From assembly GCA_015680685.1 (NCBI GenBank), contig MNCI01026223.1, positions 156,329-220,328 of the forward strand: DNA of 64,000 nt, in the 5' to 3' direction. Shown here piece after piece: positions 35,202 to 48,276 of this stretch (position 1 is the first letter of the stretch; each line of letters begins with the position of its first letter). The notes below the pieces were generated by a model. It made no database searches, was not told where the DNA came from, and worked only from the letters and a program-made list of their open reading frames with translations. A program made the position numbers and the translations under genes. Origin of the DNA: Gnetum montanum (Eukaryota; Streptophyta; Gnetopsida; Gnetales; Gnetaceae).

Positions 35202-38200
35202 TCAGATGTAGTATGGCTTGGGATACAAGTGATTCACTGAGTTGGCGAACTCGTTGCCATCCATGTCCGCCAGTTTGAACGCTCCATTTCTGAAGGCTAT
35301 AGTAACCACGTAAGGGCCTTCCCAGTTGGCTAAGAATTTTCTCACGTGCTCATGGACGACCTTGAGGATGAGGTTTTTCTTTTGTTCTAGTTGTTGATGC
35401 GGGTCTGTATGGTGCTTCTACTGCTACTTGCTCTGGTAGTGCTCGATGCATCTCAACATCTATGTGCACTCCTCTTCTATTGAGTCAAGGTCGATGGTTC
35501 GTGACTCATTCTGGGCTTCACTCACGACATCCGCCAGGATCATCTGGAGTGATGGTACCTCCAACTCAAGAGGAAATACAACTTCAGATCCATAAATAAG
35601 ACTGTAAGGGGTCTTACTTTTTGCGGTCCTACATGTCGTTCGGTAGGCCCACAAGACGTAGAGGATTTACTCATGCCACTGCCTCTTGCTGTTGTTAAGC
35701 ATCCGTTCCAGCAAGTTGATGATGGACATATTTGTAGCCTTCGCCTGCCTGTTCACCTTCGGATAATAAGGGGATGAAAATGATTGTTTAATGCCTAGAT
35801 TGCTACAGAAGGTTTGGGTTTTTGTAGTACTGAACTGTGGCCCATTGTTGATCACAATAGTCACTTGAAGCCCAAACCTTGTTACGATGTTGTCGAAGAT
35901 GAAATGGAAGATTTGCTGAGACATCATTTTCCTCAAGGGAATAACTTCCACCCACTTGGTAAAATACTCAGTGGTGGTGATAATGAAGCTATGCCCTATG
36001 GAGGACTTAGGCATGATAGGCCCTATGAGGTCTAGTCCCCATCATTGGAAGGGCCACGTGATTTGCGTTGGATGTAGGTCTGTAGGTGCTATGTGTATGA
36101 GATTTGTGTAACTCTGGCACGTGTCACATGTCTTGACTTTCGATAGGCAGTCATGCTCCATGTGGGACTAGTAGTACCCTACACATTTGATTTTGGCAGC
36201 CATAGCCCTGGGTGTTATGTGTCCTCCGCATAGCCCCTCATGTACTTCATTAACTACCTTCTGCGCTTGTGTGCCACCCACGCATGCTAGCAATATCCCG
36301 TCGTAGGAGCGTTGACATAGGACATCATTTCCCATGAGAACTTATTGAGGGGCACGCTTATAAATTGCATCTCTCTGGGCAATTCTCAATCCACCTAGGG
36401 GTTCACCATCCTATAGATAAGTTTTAACGTTGGTGTACCACTCCTAGGTATCCGCAGCACTAACAAAGGCCATGTATTCAGCCTAAGTGATAGGTTCTAT
36501 GCATTCTATAATCGCTGTTGGAAGGTTTGCCAAGGAATGTGATGGAATGTTTAATGAAAGGGTAGCTAAGGTGTCTGCCACGGTGTTTTTGTTACATGGC
36601 AGGTGTTGCACATTTGTGGTTGAAAATTGCTTAAGCAAGATCTTTGCTAGGTCGCAGTAGGGTTGCAGATGCGTAGCCTTGCAGGCGTAGAATTTGCTAA
36701 TTTGATTCACGACTAGTTGTCAATCTCCTCAGATTGCCAGATGTTGTATGCGTAGCGCTCAGGTAGTTAAGAGGCCATAATAGTGCTCAGGCACATTGTT
36801 GGTACAAGGGAATGTAAATTGATAAGCGGATGGATGCATTTCCCCAGAGGGGAACGTGATTATGGCTGCAGCGCTACCTCCTCGCATGGTTGATGACCAT
36901 TGAAATGTAAGATGGCTTTGAAATGCGATGAGGTGATGTTGACATTGCTAATGTATTCATCTGGGAATTTAGGGTCTATGGTTTCCTAGTCATCGACTGG
37001 CAAGGCCGTGAGTTAGGTCGTTATGGCTTGACCCTTTGTTGACGATTGACTTACATAGCGTAAATCGAACTCCATGGTTATCGCCTTCCATCAGGCTATC
37101 CTGCTACTTTCGTATAGGTTGCTAGTGATAGCCCAGAGTATATTACTTTTGCAAATGATGTTGGTTGTACCGTGAAATAGGTAATGCCATCACGTTTTTA
37201 ATGTGAACACTAAGGCTAGGCAATTCCTCTCCACTTCATTATATTTCACCTCATGCGCTATTAGTGCATGACTCATGTAGTACACTGGTATCTTAGACCC
37301 ATCATTTCGTTTCTGACATAGCAGTGTCGTTATGAATGTGTCAGAGGTGGTAAGGTGTATGAAGAAAGGCTTGTCCCTTTGTGGCAGATGCATAATCAGG
37401 AGGTGTGAGAGTTCCTTCTTCAAATCGTCAAAGGCTTGTTGACACTAGCTTATCCATTTGAAGTTAACCCCCTTCTTTAGAAGATGTTGCATGGGGTGTA
37501 ACTTGTCGGTCAGCCTTGCTATGAACCTTTGAATGAATTGCACTCTACCTTGCAAACCACGTAACTCTTTAAGGTTTTTGGGAGGTGCTAGGTTGACGAT
37601 GGCCTTGACTTTGTTAGGGTCCACCCGTATTCCAGCCTCTGATACTACGAACCCTAACATGCATCCCATTTTCACCCTGAAGACACTCTTCTTGGGATTG
37701 AGGCGTAAGTCGTACATTTGGCAACATTCAAGGACTACCCCTAGATCACGTGGGTGATTAGCCATCTCCTTGGACTTGACTGCTATATCATCCATGTAGT
37801 TGTTTAATGTTTTTAGGATGTAGTCACTAAAAATGTAAGTCATGGCCCGCTGGTAGGTTACTCTAGCATTCTTGAGCCCGAAAGGCATCATGATGTAGCA
37901 GAAGGTCCCCCATGGGGTCATGAAGGTTGTTGACAGTTGGTGCTCTAGGTTAATGCATATTTGGTTGTATCCGGAGAAACCATCCATGAAGGATAGCAGA
38001 GCATGGCAAATCGTGGTGTCGATGAGCTGATCAATGCTCGGAAGTGGGAAGTTTTCCTTGATCGTTGCCTCGTTCAAGTCCCGAAAGTCTATACAGATCC
38101 ATATTCCTCCTATTTTCTATGAAACAACAACGATGTTGGATTCCCACTTTGAATAGTCAACCGCATGGATGAAACCTGCTTGGTATAGCTTGGTGATTTC

Positions 38201-38669
38201 ATCCCTCACAGCTAGTGTGATTTCTGGCTTAATTTTGTGAGCCTTCTACTTGACTGCCTTCATGTGTGGGTCTAGGACGATGTTGTGTTGAATCAGCCGT
38301 GGATCCAGACTTGGCATGCCGTTGTATGACCATGCAAAGACATCGATGTTGTCTTACAGAATCTTAGCACGCTTTTATGTGTTTGCGTGTCTAGGAGGGA
38401 GATGAGTCTTAACATTATCACCTCCCCTTTGGACATGGTCACAGGCATCTCAACGAGAGGGTCCTCGATTACATCCCTGACCTCTAAGTCTAGGGCTTGG
38501 CCAGATTCTTGGGCTAGTCTAGGGATGCTTCTAAGGCTGCTATAGTGCTAGTTATGATTGACCCCCAATCAATCATGTTGGGGTTCAACTATCTCATGAG
38601 CTTGCCCTATGGCCCTGCTAACGTTAAAGGTGTGGAAAGGTCACGATGGATTTCCATCTCTTGCCCGAC
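35202..38669 (-). pseudogene. pol: Copy D pol: RT, two RNase H domains, integrase
   Basis: The RT exon starts at 38669 after candidate acceptor TTGGCAG. RT holds the longest open frame of the window (38077-37445, 210 codons) with SFMDGFSGYNQI, TFCYIMMPFGLKNARVTYQ and intact YMDD at 37798-37787. RT-linked RNase H about 37430-37070. Archaeal-type RNase H about 36920-36480; its first Asp reads Asn with a 1-base slip, while VADTLA is kept. Integrase about 36290-35202: the first core Asp region aligns, the second motif reads NNGPQF (Asp to Asn), and the third reads QAKATN (Glu to Lys), so its active site is gone. Stops and frame breaks are scattered. Stop TGA at 35204-35202. Confidence 0.9.
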
Positions 38670-38680
38670 CTGCCAATATA
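38670..38680 (-). other. Candidate 3' splice acceptor before RT (copy D)
   Basis: Minus strand TATTGGCAG ending at 38670, then GTCGGGCAAGAGATGGAAAT. The same AG and the exon start after it recur in copies A and B. Confidence 0.55.
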
Positions 38681-38804
38681 GAGTAAAAGCCTATTTAAGA
38701 GGTGTCTATTGGTAGAGATTGTGTGTAACGAAAATTTGCAAAGCAGCGATGAGATGCAATTTGTGAAGTGTGATGATGTAAAGATTGCAAGTTTGCCAAT
38801 TTAA

Positions 38805-39250
38805 AGTCATGGTGGACTGCTAAGGCACAAGAGTGTAGAATTTCTAAAGGTGTAAAATTGCTGATATAAAGTATGAAGTTATGTAACTGTCGATATGCAA
38901 ATCCCAAACTGCTAGTTTAATGTCATTTTGGACTGCCAAATTGCAACATGCAAAATCTTAACATGCAAAATAATAGTATGCGAAACGAGAAATTGTGAGT
39001 ATGAGAAGTGCCAAGTCGTCAATGCGAAAGTACGAACTACTGACATGAAAACATGAAACCACTAGAAATTGTGATGCTGCCAATGTGGAAGAAGATGTGA
39101 AAACTGCTGATGTAAGCATGTTGTGTTGTTAGTTTAACATCATTGTGGACCATGAACGTAACGGGTTGGAACTGCTAATTTAGGGTCTTTTCGGACCCTT
39201 AGGGGTGCAACGATGCTAGGATTGCTAGTTTAAGGTCTTTTTGGACCCTT
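38805..39250. repeat. Minisatellite array 2 of copy D
   Basis: On the plus strand GCTAGTTTAAGGTCTTTTTGGACC units (e.g. near 39174-39200 and 39222-39250) and looser TAGTTTAACATCATTGTGGACC units (near 38915 and 39130). It lies between the RT exon and the antisense gene's first exon. Confidence 0.7.
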
Positions 39251-39592
39251 AATCGAAAAAAATATATTTTTTTATTTTGGAAAGGCAAGTAGTTGGCTTG
39301 AAGCTTGTCAAGGCTTTAATGCTAATAGTGCTACAATGTCATGGTGAGCATGCTACGTTGTACGGCGTGCTCCACATTAATCAGAGAGAGAGGGAGGCAA
39401 GTTTCCCCATCTTATCATTATGGCCATAAATATGGGTTAAACCCTGGAAATTTTTCCATTTTTCCCATAAGAGCGCAGAGCCCACATCGAAGCAAAAGGC
39501 AATTTCAGAGCGCAAAGTAATTAGGTTAATCGACTAGCGAAGTGAGTTTTTTTTTTTTTACAGAGAAAGGTGTAAATCTGCAAGCAGGAAAA

Positions 39593-42500
39593 TGGCTCCT
39601 AAGACTCATCTAGCGCTTGCCAAGGTTGAGGAGATGAGGAAGACCTTGGGATGTGTGCCACAAGCATGCGTCATGGCACGGAAGAACACACCGTTGACCC
39701 AATAGGTTACTGTCTCCTTCGCTTTTTTCATTTTGTGCTTTCTATTGTTCTCTACTCTCATTTTTCATCCATTCTTAGCTACCTCTATTTTCTGTGGTTG
39801 CGTCATTTTAGCCTTTGCATTACTGTTGTCACTGTTTCGGTCATGGCAGATGCATAAACGTTACGTCGTGGTTGCATGTAAGATCGCTGAAACTGCCACC
39901 GTCGTGGCTGCCATAACTGTGAGGGCTGGGGTAGCTTAAGCTGCTTAACCCTAGCATGCCGTAATGTAAAACCCTTAGGAGGGCTAGGCCATGTGTGATG
40001 CGGCAACACGACACATGTTTTGTTAGGGCATGTCGTTAATTATTTCGCTACTATGCTAGGCTATTCGCATGTTCTTGCTATGTTAGGCTTTCACGCCCTT
40101 GCTATGCTATGTATGGGTGGAGGGTTATGCTATGCTATATACATGAACTGCTAGACATTACTACATTGCGCGTGTATTGTATTTAAGTATGATGCTATCA
40201 TTCGCTGATTGTGTTGTGCAGGGTGGGGCCAAGGCCCAGGCTGATCATTTTGGAAATTAGAGGGGTTCCTGTGCCATGTGAGCAGACCTATGGCCAACGC
40301 TCCTCCTCCCCAGATACATTTGGGAAAGTGAGTGGTCTGGTTCAGGAAAGGGGCACAGGACTCCTTGCAATTCCTCCTCGACCGCTTTAGTGTGATCGTT
40401 TGGTCTTCCCTGGAGGAGAAGGAGGCATCTGGCATAACAGAAGCCATGTTGCCTGGGACAAGTCAGGGTATTCTGAGGTTTTTTACCAATGGGGCAATGA
40501 TGAGCAGGAAGGGAGAGGGATCCAGCCAACGCTCAATAGGGTTAAGGCATTTAGCCTGGATCTGGGACATTCTTGAATACAGCTGTTACCACCCGTACAA
40601 CACATTGTTCCTTGCATGTTACATGGTGACATGCTTTCAGAACACACAGGGGACTATCTATTGTGCTGACGGGTGAGTTTTGCAGGCTTGCTTTGCTGTG
40701 TTGTGCAACGCTTGCTATATTGGCCAAATGATGACAGTATGTGTTTGTCACCAGGTTCTTTATTAATGATGAGGAGGTTCATGACTGATCAGGTCTACTG
40801 GCTACAGCACAGCTAGCCCTATAGAAGTTCTCTTCTACCAAGAAAATGCGGGTGGGTGTTGTTGGTCAGTGCAGGGGAGAATACCATACCTACCTAAGCA
40901 CGTTCTATGTTCCTTACCATCAATATAAGGAAAAGGGTTGGCTGGATAAGGAATGGGTAGAACCCTTCAAGTAGGTCACGGTTGAAGAAGCTATGGTTGA
41001 ACTCCCGCTGTTCCCATTACCATATAAGCCCAGTGCGTCAAACAGTAAGTGTCACGTGCTTAAGTGTTTTTGTAGTCCTTGTATTTCTTGCATCATTATG
41101 CTAAGCATGTTTTGTGAAAATTGTTGCAGGGGCCAAGAAGCCCCAGGAGGTGATGGTGGTAACCACCGAGACGCATGGAGCAAACATCTACTTCAAATAC
41201 AGTGAAGTAGCAGCAAGCCAGTGCTAGTTAGAACAGGGGGCCCTGGACTCCTTGGTAAAAAATTTCCAAAAGGTGGTGCTTATGGATCTGTTCATGGCCC
41301 TGAATCCAAGCACTCTTGCCACTAAGATGCTTTCCCTAGTCAAATCCTTCTCTAAGAGGGTGGGCCATTTTTGCACACATGTATGGGACGTGCGAGTGGT
41401 CATTGAAATCCATAACCAGCTGTTTACATACTTGTTCGATGTTCCTGTTGATGGCGTCCTCATAGGGTCGAAGCGCAAGCATGAGTTGACCCTTCAAAAG
41501 AAGACGACTTGTTAAGGAGCGAAAAGGGTTCTCCATGGATAAGCTTAAGGATGGCCTGGCCATGGAGATTTACCCAGTCTTCCGTGCCCATGCATTCCCC
41601 CAACTGCTCACCCAAGGAAAGGTCCTAGGGCTTGAGTAGGCCTGGATAATGCGGGAGGTTATGGAAAAAGGGGCCCGTTACAACTGGGCCAACTTCCTAT
41701 GTAAGGGCTTGCAGGCTGAGATTTTGGAACTTCGTGAAAAAATGGAGTCCTGCTCCAACATACACAATGCCTTCTACATAGGCTATCTGAAGCACTTCAT
41801 GGAGTTTTTGGTGGTCTAGGAGGATGGAGTCTGGGCCATGCAAGATTGCAACCAGATTTCTAAGCCGTGGATTCACCTGGTCCTCCAGATCATGCGAGCC
41901 CAAGATCCCCCAGAAATGATCGAGGAGTCTTGTCTGTAATAACTAAAGATCTGGTGGCTCGTAGCATTCATGGCTAGGACAACGTAGGAGGGACGTCCCT
42001 TTCTATAGCCAATAGCATGACATAAGCGAATTATCTCATAGCTGAGGCTGTGCCCAAGGAGTTGCAAAGGAAGAGGCCTCCCCCAGCCAAGGAAACTTTT
42101 TTCATGGAGGAAGAGGAGGAATGAAGACTGCAGCTTAAGCTATAGAGGACACAACCCCCCATTGGTAAACGCTTTCATGTAATGCTTACTTTACTATTGT
42201 TTGGTACGCTATGCTGCGTTAGGCAGTGTGGCGTAGCGTAGCATCTGCTTTGAGCTAACTTGTTTTGGACCAACGCAAACATGCTTCTTTGCTAGCAGAG
42301 GAAGAAGAAGAAGAAGAAGAAGGTGATGAAGAAGTATTGACCCCTGAGATGAGGGTGACGAATGAAGACACGGAAAACCCAGTCTCGAAGGAAAGGGCCT
42401 CGGTTAGGAATAAGGGAGCTCGTGTCTCTAGGGTAGGGGCTCTTGTCATTATGGAGCCTCCTCCTACCAATGAAGAGGCACCTCCCTTAAATAAAAGAGA

Positions 42501-43983
42501 CGTTGGTCTCTTAAAAGAAAAAGCACCAGCACATGAGGAAGGGACTTGTATGGACTTGGCAAGGCCCTCCACCAAGGCTATCATCATCATCTTGCATTAG
42601 CAGGAAGAAAGATCTCAGCCGAACACTGGTGAGTTCGGTGATACGTCTGCCTTATCATGGTTCATTTTGGTCATTGCTAATATGCTTAGTCATGTAATAG
42701 GTGCTATTGCTGATGTCGCAGGACCCTCTCCGATTCGTGTGGAGTCATGGGCCAAGATCCCTGACAAGTTTATGTTTGTGCAAGGACTTGTTGACGACAT
42801 GATCAAACGCCTTCAGCAGGCAAACCCTAACGTGGGTAAGTAGTAGTATTAAAGTCCCTTATGTTTTTACACTAGAAACTTTTGAGTTCATTGATTTTGC
42901 TATGCTAACGCAACTGCTATGCTCTTTGTGTCAAGGCAGCCTCTCGGCTAAAATGGGACTCGGCATGACCTATGAAAGTTGGCACTATGCCTACACTCTC
43001 ACCTGACTTGATCGAGGTGCCTCGTCGCATGTTTGATGAGGCTTACAAGTGCATCTTGCACTCAGCACAGTCCCTATGGGAGTATAAGCGCATCAACGAG
43101 GACCTTTGGAAGTGGGTCTAAAGGGCTAAGCAAAGAGAGGCCGACTTGGTCGCTAAGGTGAAGGATCTTAGGTCGAGAAACGAGTTCCTCGTAAATCGTA
43201 ACCCTGATGCTGAGGACTGGTGCAAGGCTGTAGATGACTAGGCCAGATTTTGGACCGTCGTGCATTAGAATGTTGAATCCACTCACGAGATAATCGAGCA
43301 ACAAACGTAGATGAACTTGCTAGCCCAGAAGTGTCAAGACATGAAAGATATCAGCACCAAGGTTTTCGAATGGGGGAAAACCCAGAGAAACCACAAACAT
43401 GTGTACAAGCTAGAGAATGACACCCATCGAAAACTGTACAAGGGTGCTGCTGTGGAGGCATTCACATATGAAGCATTTGTGAACACCATCGGTGCTTCTG
43501 AGGCCTACAATAAGTTCAAAAAGTAGGTAAAAGTTACGAAATCTCCTGACTTGAAAGTGGACCTTCTTGCAAGAGAGACCACAACCGCCTCCCTTTCCCC
43601 AAGACCTCTAAGATGGATGACCATGGAAAGGGAGAGAGCCACTACTACGGATGTTGAACCTAGCAACAGGCATTAGATGGACATCACGATAGAGAAGATC
43701 TGGCATTGCCTCAGGCTCAATCTAGATTGGATACCCTTTGAGACCGATGCAGGCCCTTCTCAAGTTAGTTGCTTTACTGTGTAGATTCTCATGCTATGTT
43801 ATAGTTTACATTTGTTGCTCTAATTGATTGCTTCATTCCTATGATTCAGGCTCCAGATGAAAGTGCAAGTCCCATAGAGGGAGGAAATGAAGAACCAGCA
43901 GAAGGCAATGTGGGGTGGATGATGCACAAGCAGATGAAGCAGAAGCGAGCGACGAGGACTATGCGAATAGAGATAACCCATGA
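39593..43983 (+). pseudogene. Antisense eight-exon gene inside copy D
   Basis: Runs on the plus strand, opposite to copy D, between array 2 and array 1. Likely exons: 39593-~39705 (MAPKTHLALAKVEEMRK), 40222-40672, 40755-41044, 41130-42164, 42299-42628, 42722-42835, 42940-43763 and 43850-43983. Most junctions show good GT..AG sites: GTGAGT after 40672, GTAAGT after 41044, GTAAAC after 42164, GTGAGT after 42628, GTAAGT after 42835; acceptors TTGTGCAG, CACCAG, TTGTTGCAG, GCTAGCAG, GTCGCAG, AAGGCAG, GATTCAG. The product would be near 1,100 residues. Exon 5 encodes a Glu run; exon 7 is charged and coiled-coil-like; the tail is acidic (EASDEDYANRDNP, stop TGA 43981). Exons 1-4 recur in copy A and 1-3 in copy B. 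I do not recognise the family; a plant-transposon-type protein is possible. Some stops are present. Confidence 0.68.
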
Positions 43984-44154
43984 CAGCATGATATTTTCTT
44001 TTTGAAATCTTTGCAAAATTTTTGAAATGTTGAAATGTTGAAATTTTGTAAAAGTTTTGCAAACATTGTCAACATGCAAAAGTTTTGAACGAAATGAAAA
44101 ACTTCAAGAAAGAAAGTGACTTTGCGTTAACTTGTGTATCATGTAAATTTTTCA

Positions 44155-44370
44155 TGCTCTCATATGTTAGTTTTAGGCCATCTCAAGCCATTGCTAGTTT
44201 TAGGCCATTTTGTGCCATTGTGTAACATGCCAGAAGGATTATATGTTAATAAAGCATATAGTAGCAATGCTAGTTTTAGGCCATTCTGGGCCATTTCCAA
44301 AAGAGATAGTTCGCTAACAAAGAAAAAAGCGACGATGCTAGTTTTAGGCCATTTCAGGTCGTTAGCGTAG
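44155..44370. repeat. Minisatellite array 1 of copy D
   Basis: Four GCTAGTTTTAGGCCATTYNRGGCCATT units (near 44168, 44199, 44270, 44337) with spacers holding GCCAGAAGGATAGCATGTTAA. It lies between the antisense gene's end and the protease side of pol. Same core as array 1 of copy B. Confidence 0.8.
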
Positions 44371-44479
44371 TATGCCAGAAGGATAGCATGTTAACAAAGC
44401 AAAGAAGCGACGAATGTATAAGGGATGGTAACTGGGCAGGAAGTAGTAGGGTTGCTACGCTATGCATAGCTAGCTCTTG

Positions 44480-44486
44480 ACCCATC
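44480..44486 (-). other. Candidate 5' splice donor of pol intron (copy D)
   Basis: Minus strand ATGG|GTCAAG with GT at 44481-44480. Sequence similarity with copy B's protease tail covers this point and runs some 40 bases past it. Joining it to the acceptor at 38670 keeps frame and would remove 5.8 kb. Confidence 0.4.
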
Positions 44487-45308
44487 ATGGGTTGATCAGA
44501 ATGTAAGGTCGAGGTGTTTTGCCAGGGCCCTCATTCATATCATTGTCCTCCACTTGGAAGGGCAACTCAACCCATGCATTTTTAGTTTGGGAGTCGACTT
44601 GCTAGGTTGATCCTTCCATTTGATGGTTAATGCATGCGTGAGTAGACGCCTCACTCTCGAAGGTTATGACCTCTGAACCCCACTCCATATCTACATTACT
44701 GATTACTTGCATTGCTACTTCATCACCACAGATCACCACCTCCCTCCCTGCGTATGGTAAGTGGATTTCCTAGTGTATAGGTGAGGAGACAGCCCTAAGT
44801 TGTGCTAACCATGATCTTCCCAAGATTAGGTTAAACCGGGGCATTTCCTTGACCACGATGAACGTTGTGTCTGTGGGGAACTGGTCCCCTACTACAAAGT
44901 TTACATGAACTATGCCTTTCACCAGGGCACGTGCCTCGTTGAAGGACCTTAGACATGATGTCGTTGTGGGTTTGATCTGGTCGACCAATCCCAACTTGTC
45001 CACAATAGGAAAGGGAATGACATTTGTGGCAGCCCATCATCAACATGTACCCTTCGGATCCAGTGTTGGTTAACCCAAATTGTGATGAAGAGAGGTGTCG
45101 TAGTCACCTGATCCCCTTCGAGATCTTCCCTGATGGCATCATTACTGAAAGTCAATTGAGGTGGCATGAACTCCATGGGTACATAGGAAAGCATGACCAA
45201 ATGGATTGCTTCCTCTTCCACTGGCATGTTCTCATTGACTGGAGCCACCGTTAACATGCAGATTAGAGCCTTACGATGAGGTACAGATGTTATGACTAGG
45301 TCGTACAA
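44482..45308 (-). pseudogene. Copy D protease
   Basis: Retropepsin remnant in two frames. The first part has a YVPMEFMPPQL block and a VHVDDG active-site region near 45045 (Asp-Asp-Gly in place of the usual D-S/T-G), followed by a one-base slip. The next frame (45003-44770) has GIVHVNFVVGDQFP and FNLILGRSWLAQL, the hydrophobic-Gly block. The tail (WVELPFQVEDND) runs to the candidate donor at 44482. Confidence 0.7.
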
Positions 45309-45319
45309 GCTCAGTGTAG

Positions 45320-48276
45320 CATTTTTCTTCTTTAGAGCTTTCTTGACCTAGGTGAGGATATCCAGAAGGTCTTGGCTGCCCCCCTTATTTGACACTTTCC
45401 TCCTCTTCGATTCGTCCCAGAAGACGAATCTCCCGAGGAGAGGTTACCTCGGATCTGGGTTCAGATCCTTGTCAGTAGGGTGATACAGGCTGCATAGTCA
45501 TGCTGACCTTCATCTTTAGGGACGAAGGTGCAGATGCAAGGGATGAAGACGTAGGCTTGGGAATATCCTTAACGATACTTCCCTTTGACATCTCGTCCAC
45601 CCAATGGACTTCTAGCCTTGCGGGGTGAGGAGGCTATTCAGGTTTGTTGCATGAGATAGGGGCCATCGAAGGCATCGGCCCCTTGATGAAGAATGGAGCT
45701 AGAGGTATTAACTAATAGGACCATGTGGCTTCGCCAATAGGTGGTGCAAAGGTGGATGCCTGGGGTGGGACTTTCAGGACGAATGGCTGCAGCGAGCTTA
45801 GACCAACCGCTGGTGGTGCTGGTGCACTATACTGAGGCACATGGACCACGAATGGCTATTGGGGTGGCTTGGTATTATTGTCAATAATGATAGCATTGAT
45901 TACGTAACTAGCATTATTGGCGTTGAGGGGATCTGTGTAGACATACATAGATTGGTTTTCAGGGTGCACTGGGTTGCTTTCATCCAGCACCAGTTTCCCC
46001 TGGTCGATTAAGCTTTGGTTGTCATCCTACAATGATAAACAATAATCCATGTTGTGACCACACTGTTGGTGATAGTCACAAAACTTGTCTAGCCTGAAAC
46101 CCCTACGAATTGGAGGTTCATTGGGCAGGGCCAAAGAGGGATTCGTAAGGAGCTCGCAGTAGCGTTGATGTCCCGCGTTTTCTTCTTTCAACATCTACTT
46201 CTGTTGGATGTATCCTACTGCCAATATTTTCTTTAGGAGTTCTGAAGGCTTGAGAGGCAGTGGGGTGTACTTTGAGTAGTCATTGCGCTCGAAGTTGGGT
46301 TTGGGTTGCACAGATGTCTCAGGCATAGGTGTAGCAGGTTACTGCACATAGCCCTATTTGGGCACAGGGTTAGCTGGGAGTATGACCAATTTCTTGTTAT
46401 TCTTGTTACCACTACTGCTAGGTTTGGGCTTGGCCTCGGTTGCCACAGCGGCCACTATGGTTTTTGGGGCTTTACCCTTGTCCTTTTTTGCAAAGGTGTT
46501 TTTGTAAGCGATGTAGGATAGGTCTTTGCTTGCCTTAACTACGTCCTCTATGCTCTTAGTCTAAGTGAAAGCCTGACTAAGAGAGTGAGGAGCGAGGTAG
46601 TACAGTTTGGAATTGATGAAGTCATTCACTGCATCCTTAAAGACGGCCAGCAAGTGGGCCTCTGCAATGGGCTTGCAGATTTCGTTAAGCATTATGCTCC
46701 AACATTGAATGAACTTTTGGACTGGTTCTAGTGGGTCTTCCTTCACGCTCATCAACTGATCCAACATGGTTTCTAGCTTCAAGTTGTACTTGAAGTGCAT
46801 CATGAACTGGGTCAGTAGCTCTTCCAAAGTTGAAATGGATGAGCATGGCAACGCACGGTACAAATATAGGGCTTTCCTAGCTAGGGACATGGTGAAGACA
46901 TGAATGATCATGTGCAACCATTGTTGCAATAGCAAAGATTCAGACCTGAAGGTAACAAGATTCGTGTTGGGATCTCCCTCCCCATCATACTTCGTGAAGT
47001 GTAGGAGAGACATCCCTGGGGGTAACGTCAAAGCAGGGATTGCAAGGCTGATGGGGTCCTCCTGGTAAAAGTCCATGACTTGTACCATGTCAGACCCAAT
47101 AGCTTTGGGGCATTTTATTTCCTTAGTGAGGGTCTGGATAAGCTGGAATGCTTGATCCAAACCTGGCAACGTTGTAGATGATTGGGGGGTTGCGGAGGTA
47201 GCTCCCACCTATGGCATGATAGGGGCAGTGGTATGACCCATCGATGGTACCGTCAGGAAACACCTTGCAAGAGGTGCAACCTGTGTTGTCCACCAACTGG
47301 CAAGTGGTGTTGTTAAGGTAGCAACCATGGGTTGGGTCGCTAGATAGACTACTTATATCACCGGTTGCGCATACCATGGCCTCGTGTTGGGTTGCACCGT
47401 CTACGAGCCTTGCTGTATTTAAGAGCTCACGTAGTGAGACATCTGCAATGGTTGTATAATAGGTGAAGAAGCAAATGGGGTCCACCATGTGGACGGGCTT
47501 GGGCCTGCCACAGTGGATGGAGTAGATGCTAGCGTAGGAATTGACATGGAAGTTATGTGCGATTACGAAGTAGGTACAGTGTGAACATGCGGCAGGGTAG
47601 CCATGATTGGCGTGTTATGCACTACAAGAATGTGCTGATGAACAGCTTGTGGAGGCATAGTCACTGCGAACGCAACAAGGGAATAAGGGCGATGATACGC
47701 TGGGAATGTGGCATGGCTACTCATTGCAGTCGCAGTTGTAGGCTACAGAAGCATAGGCATGATGGTAAAGGGAGCAATGACAAATAATGGGTTGGCCCAG
47801 AAGGGCTAGGTAAGAGGGACAGGAACAGGGTTCATTTGACCTCCCTCGTTAGATTGGGAATCGAGTTCCTCTTGTCCATCTTGAAGGGTGTCATCTTGGT
47901 TGGACGTTGTGTCCTGTTGCTCCCTAAGCTGAGCCAGCTAGACTAGTTGGTCCAGAAGCCTTTGGTTTATCTATGTCAAAGGTATAGAAACACCAAGAGT
48001 GGAAATAAACACCTTCCCTTCATAGTACACAAACTCGAAGCTGCGTTTGCTTTTGAGCTCATGTACATCCAAAGGCAGGCTTGCCTGAACCTTTGCACAA
48101 AGGAAGTTGTAATGCTCATGTTGCTAGGCCAAGCTCTCAAGTCCTTAGTTTTGGATCCTAAGGGATCGACGTGTTTCCAGCATTAGGTTCAGCAGTTGCT
48201 CAGCACTAGTGGTGCCTTGAACTGTGAAGGGCACCTCTACGTTAAAGGTGTTAATAGTGGTAGTTGCGGAAGCCAT
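45320..48276 (-). pseudogene. gag: Copy D gag
   Basis: Start ATG at 48276 (MASATTTINTFNVEVPF), the first ATG after the leader. A Pro/Thr/Ser-rich N-terminal half runs to about 47200. The capsid-like domain is the open frame 47208-46561, with DFYQEDPISLAIPALTLPPG, FTKYDGEGDPNTNLVTF and FKYNLKLETMLDQL, a retrotransposon-gag layout. A zinc-knuckle-like CDYHQQCGHNMDYC lies at 46080-46039, in the C-x2-H style of Tat gag proteins. A Lys/Pro-rich tail leads to the protease. Several TAG stops interrupt it. Confidence 0.82.

Noticed and set aside
42255-42600. Two fully overlapping 111-codon frames on opposite strands over a GAA repeat.
   Set aside because: Low-complexity GAA/TTC makes both strands open. 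Only the plus strand fits exon 5 of the antisense gene.
42265-43526. A host gene inserted in copy D.
   Set aside because: Exons match pieces in copies A and B at the same place in the element, so the gene belongs to the element family.
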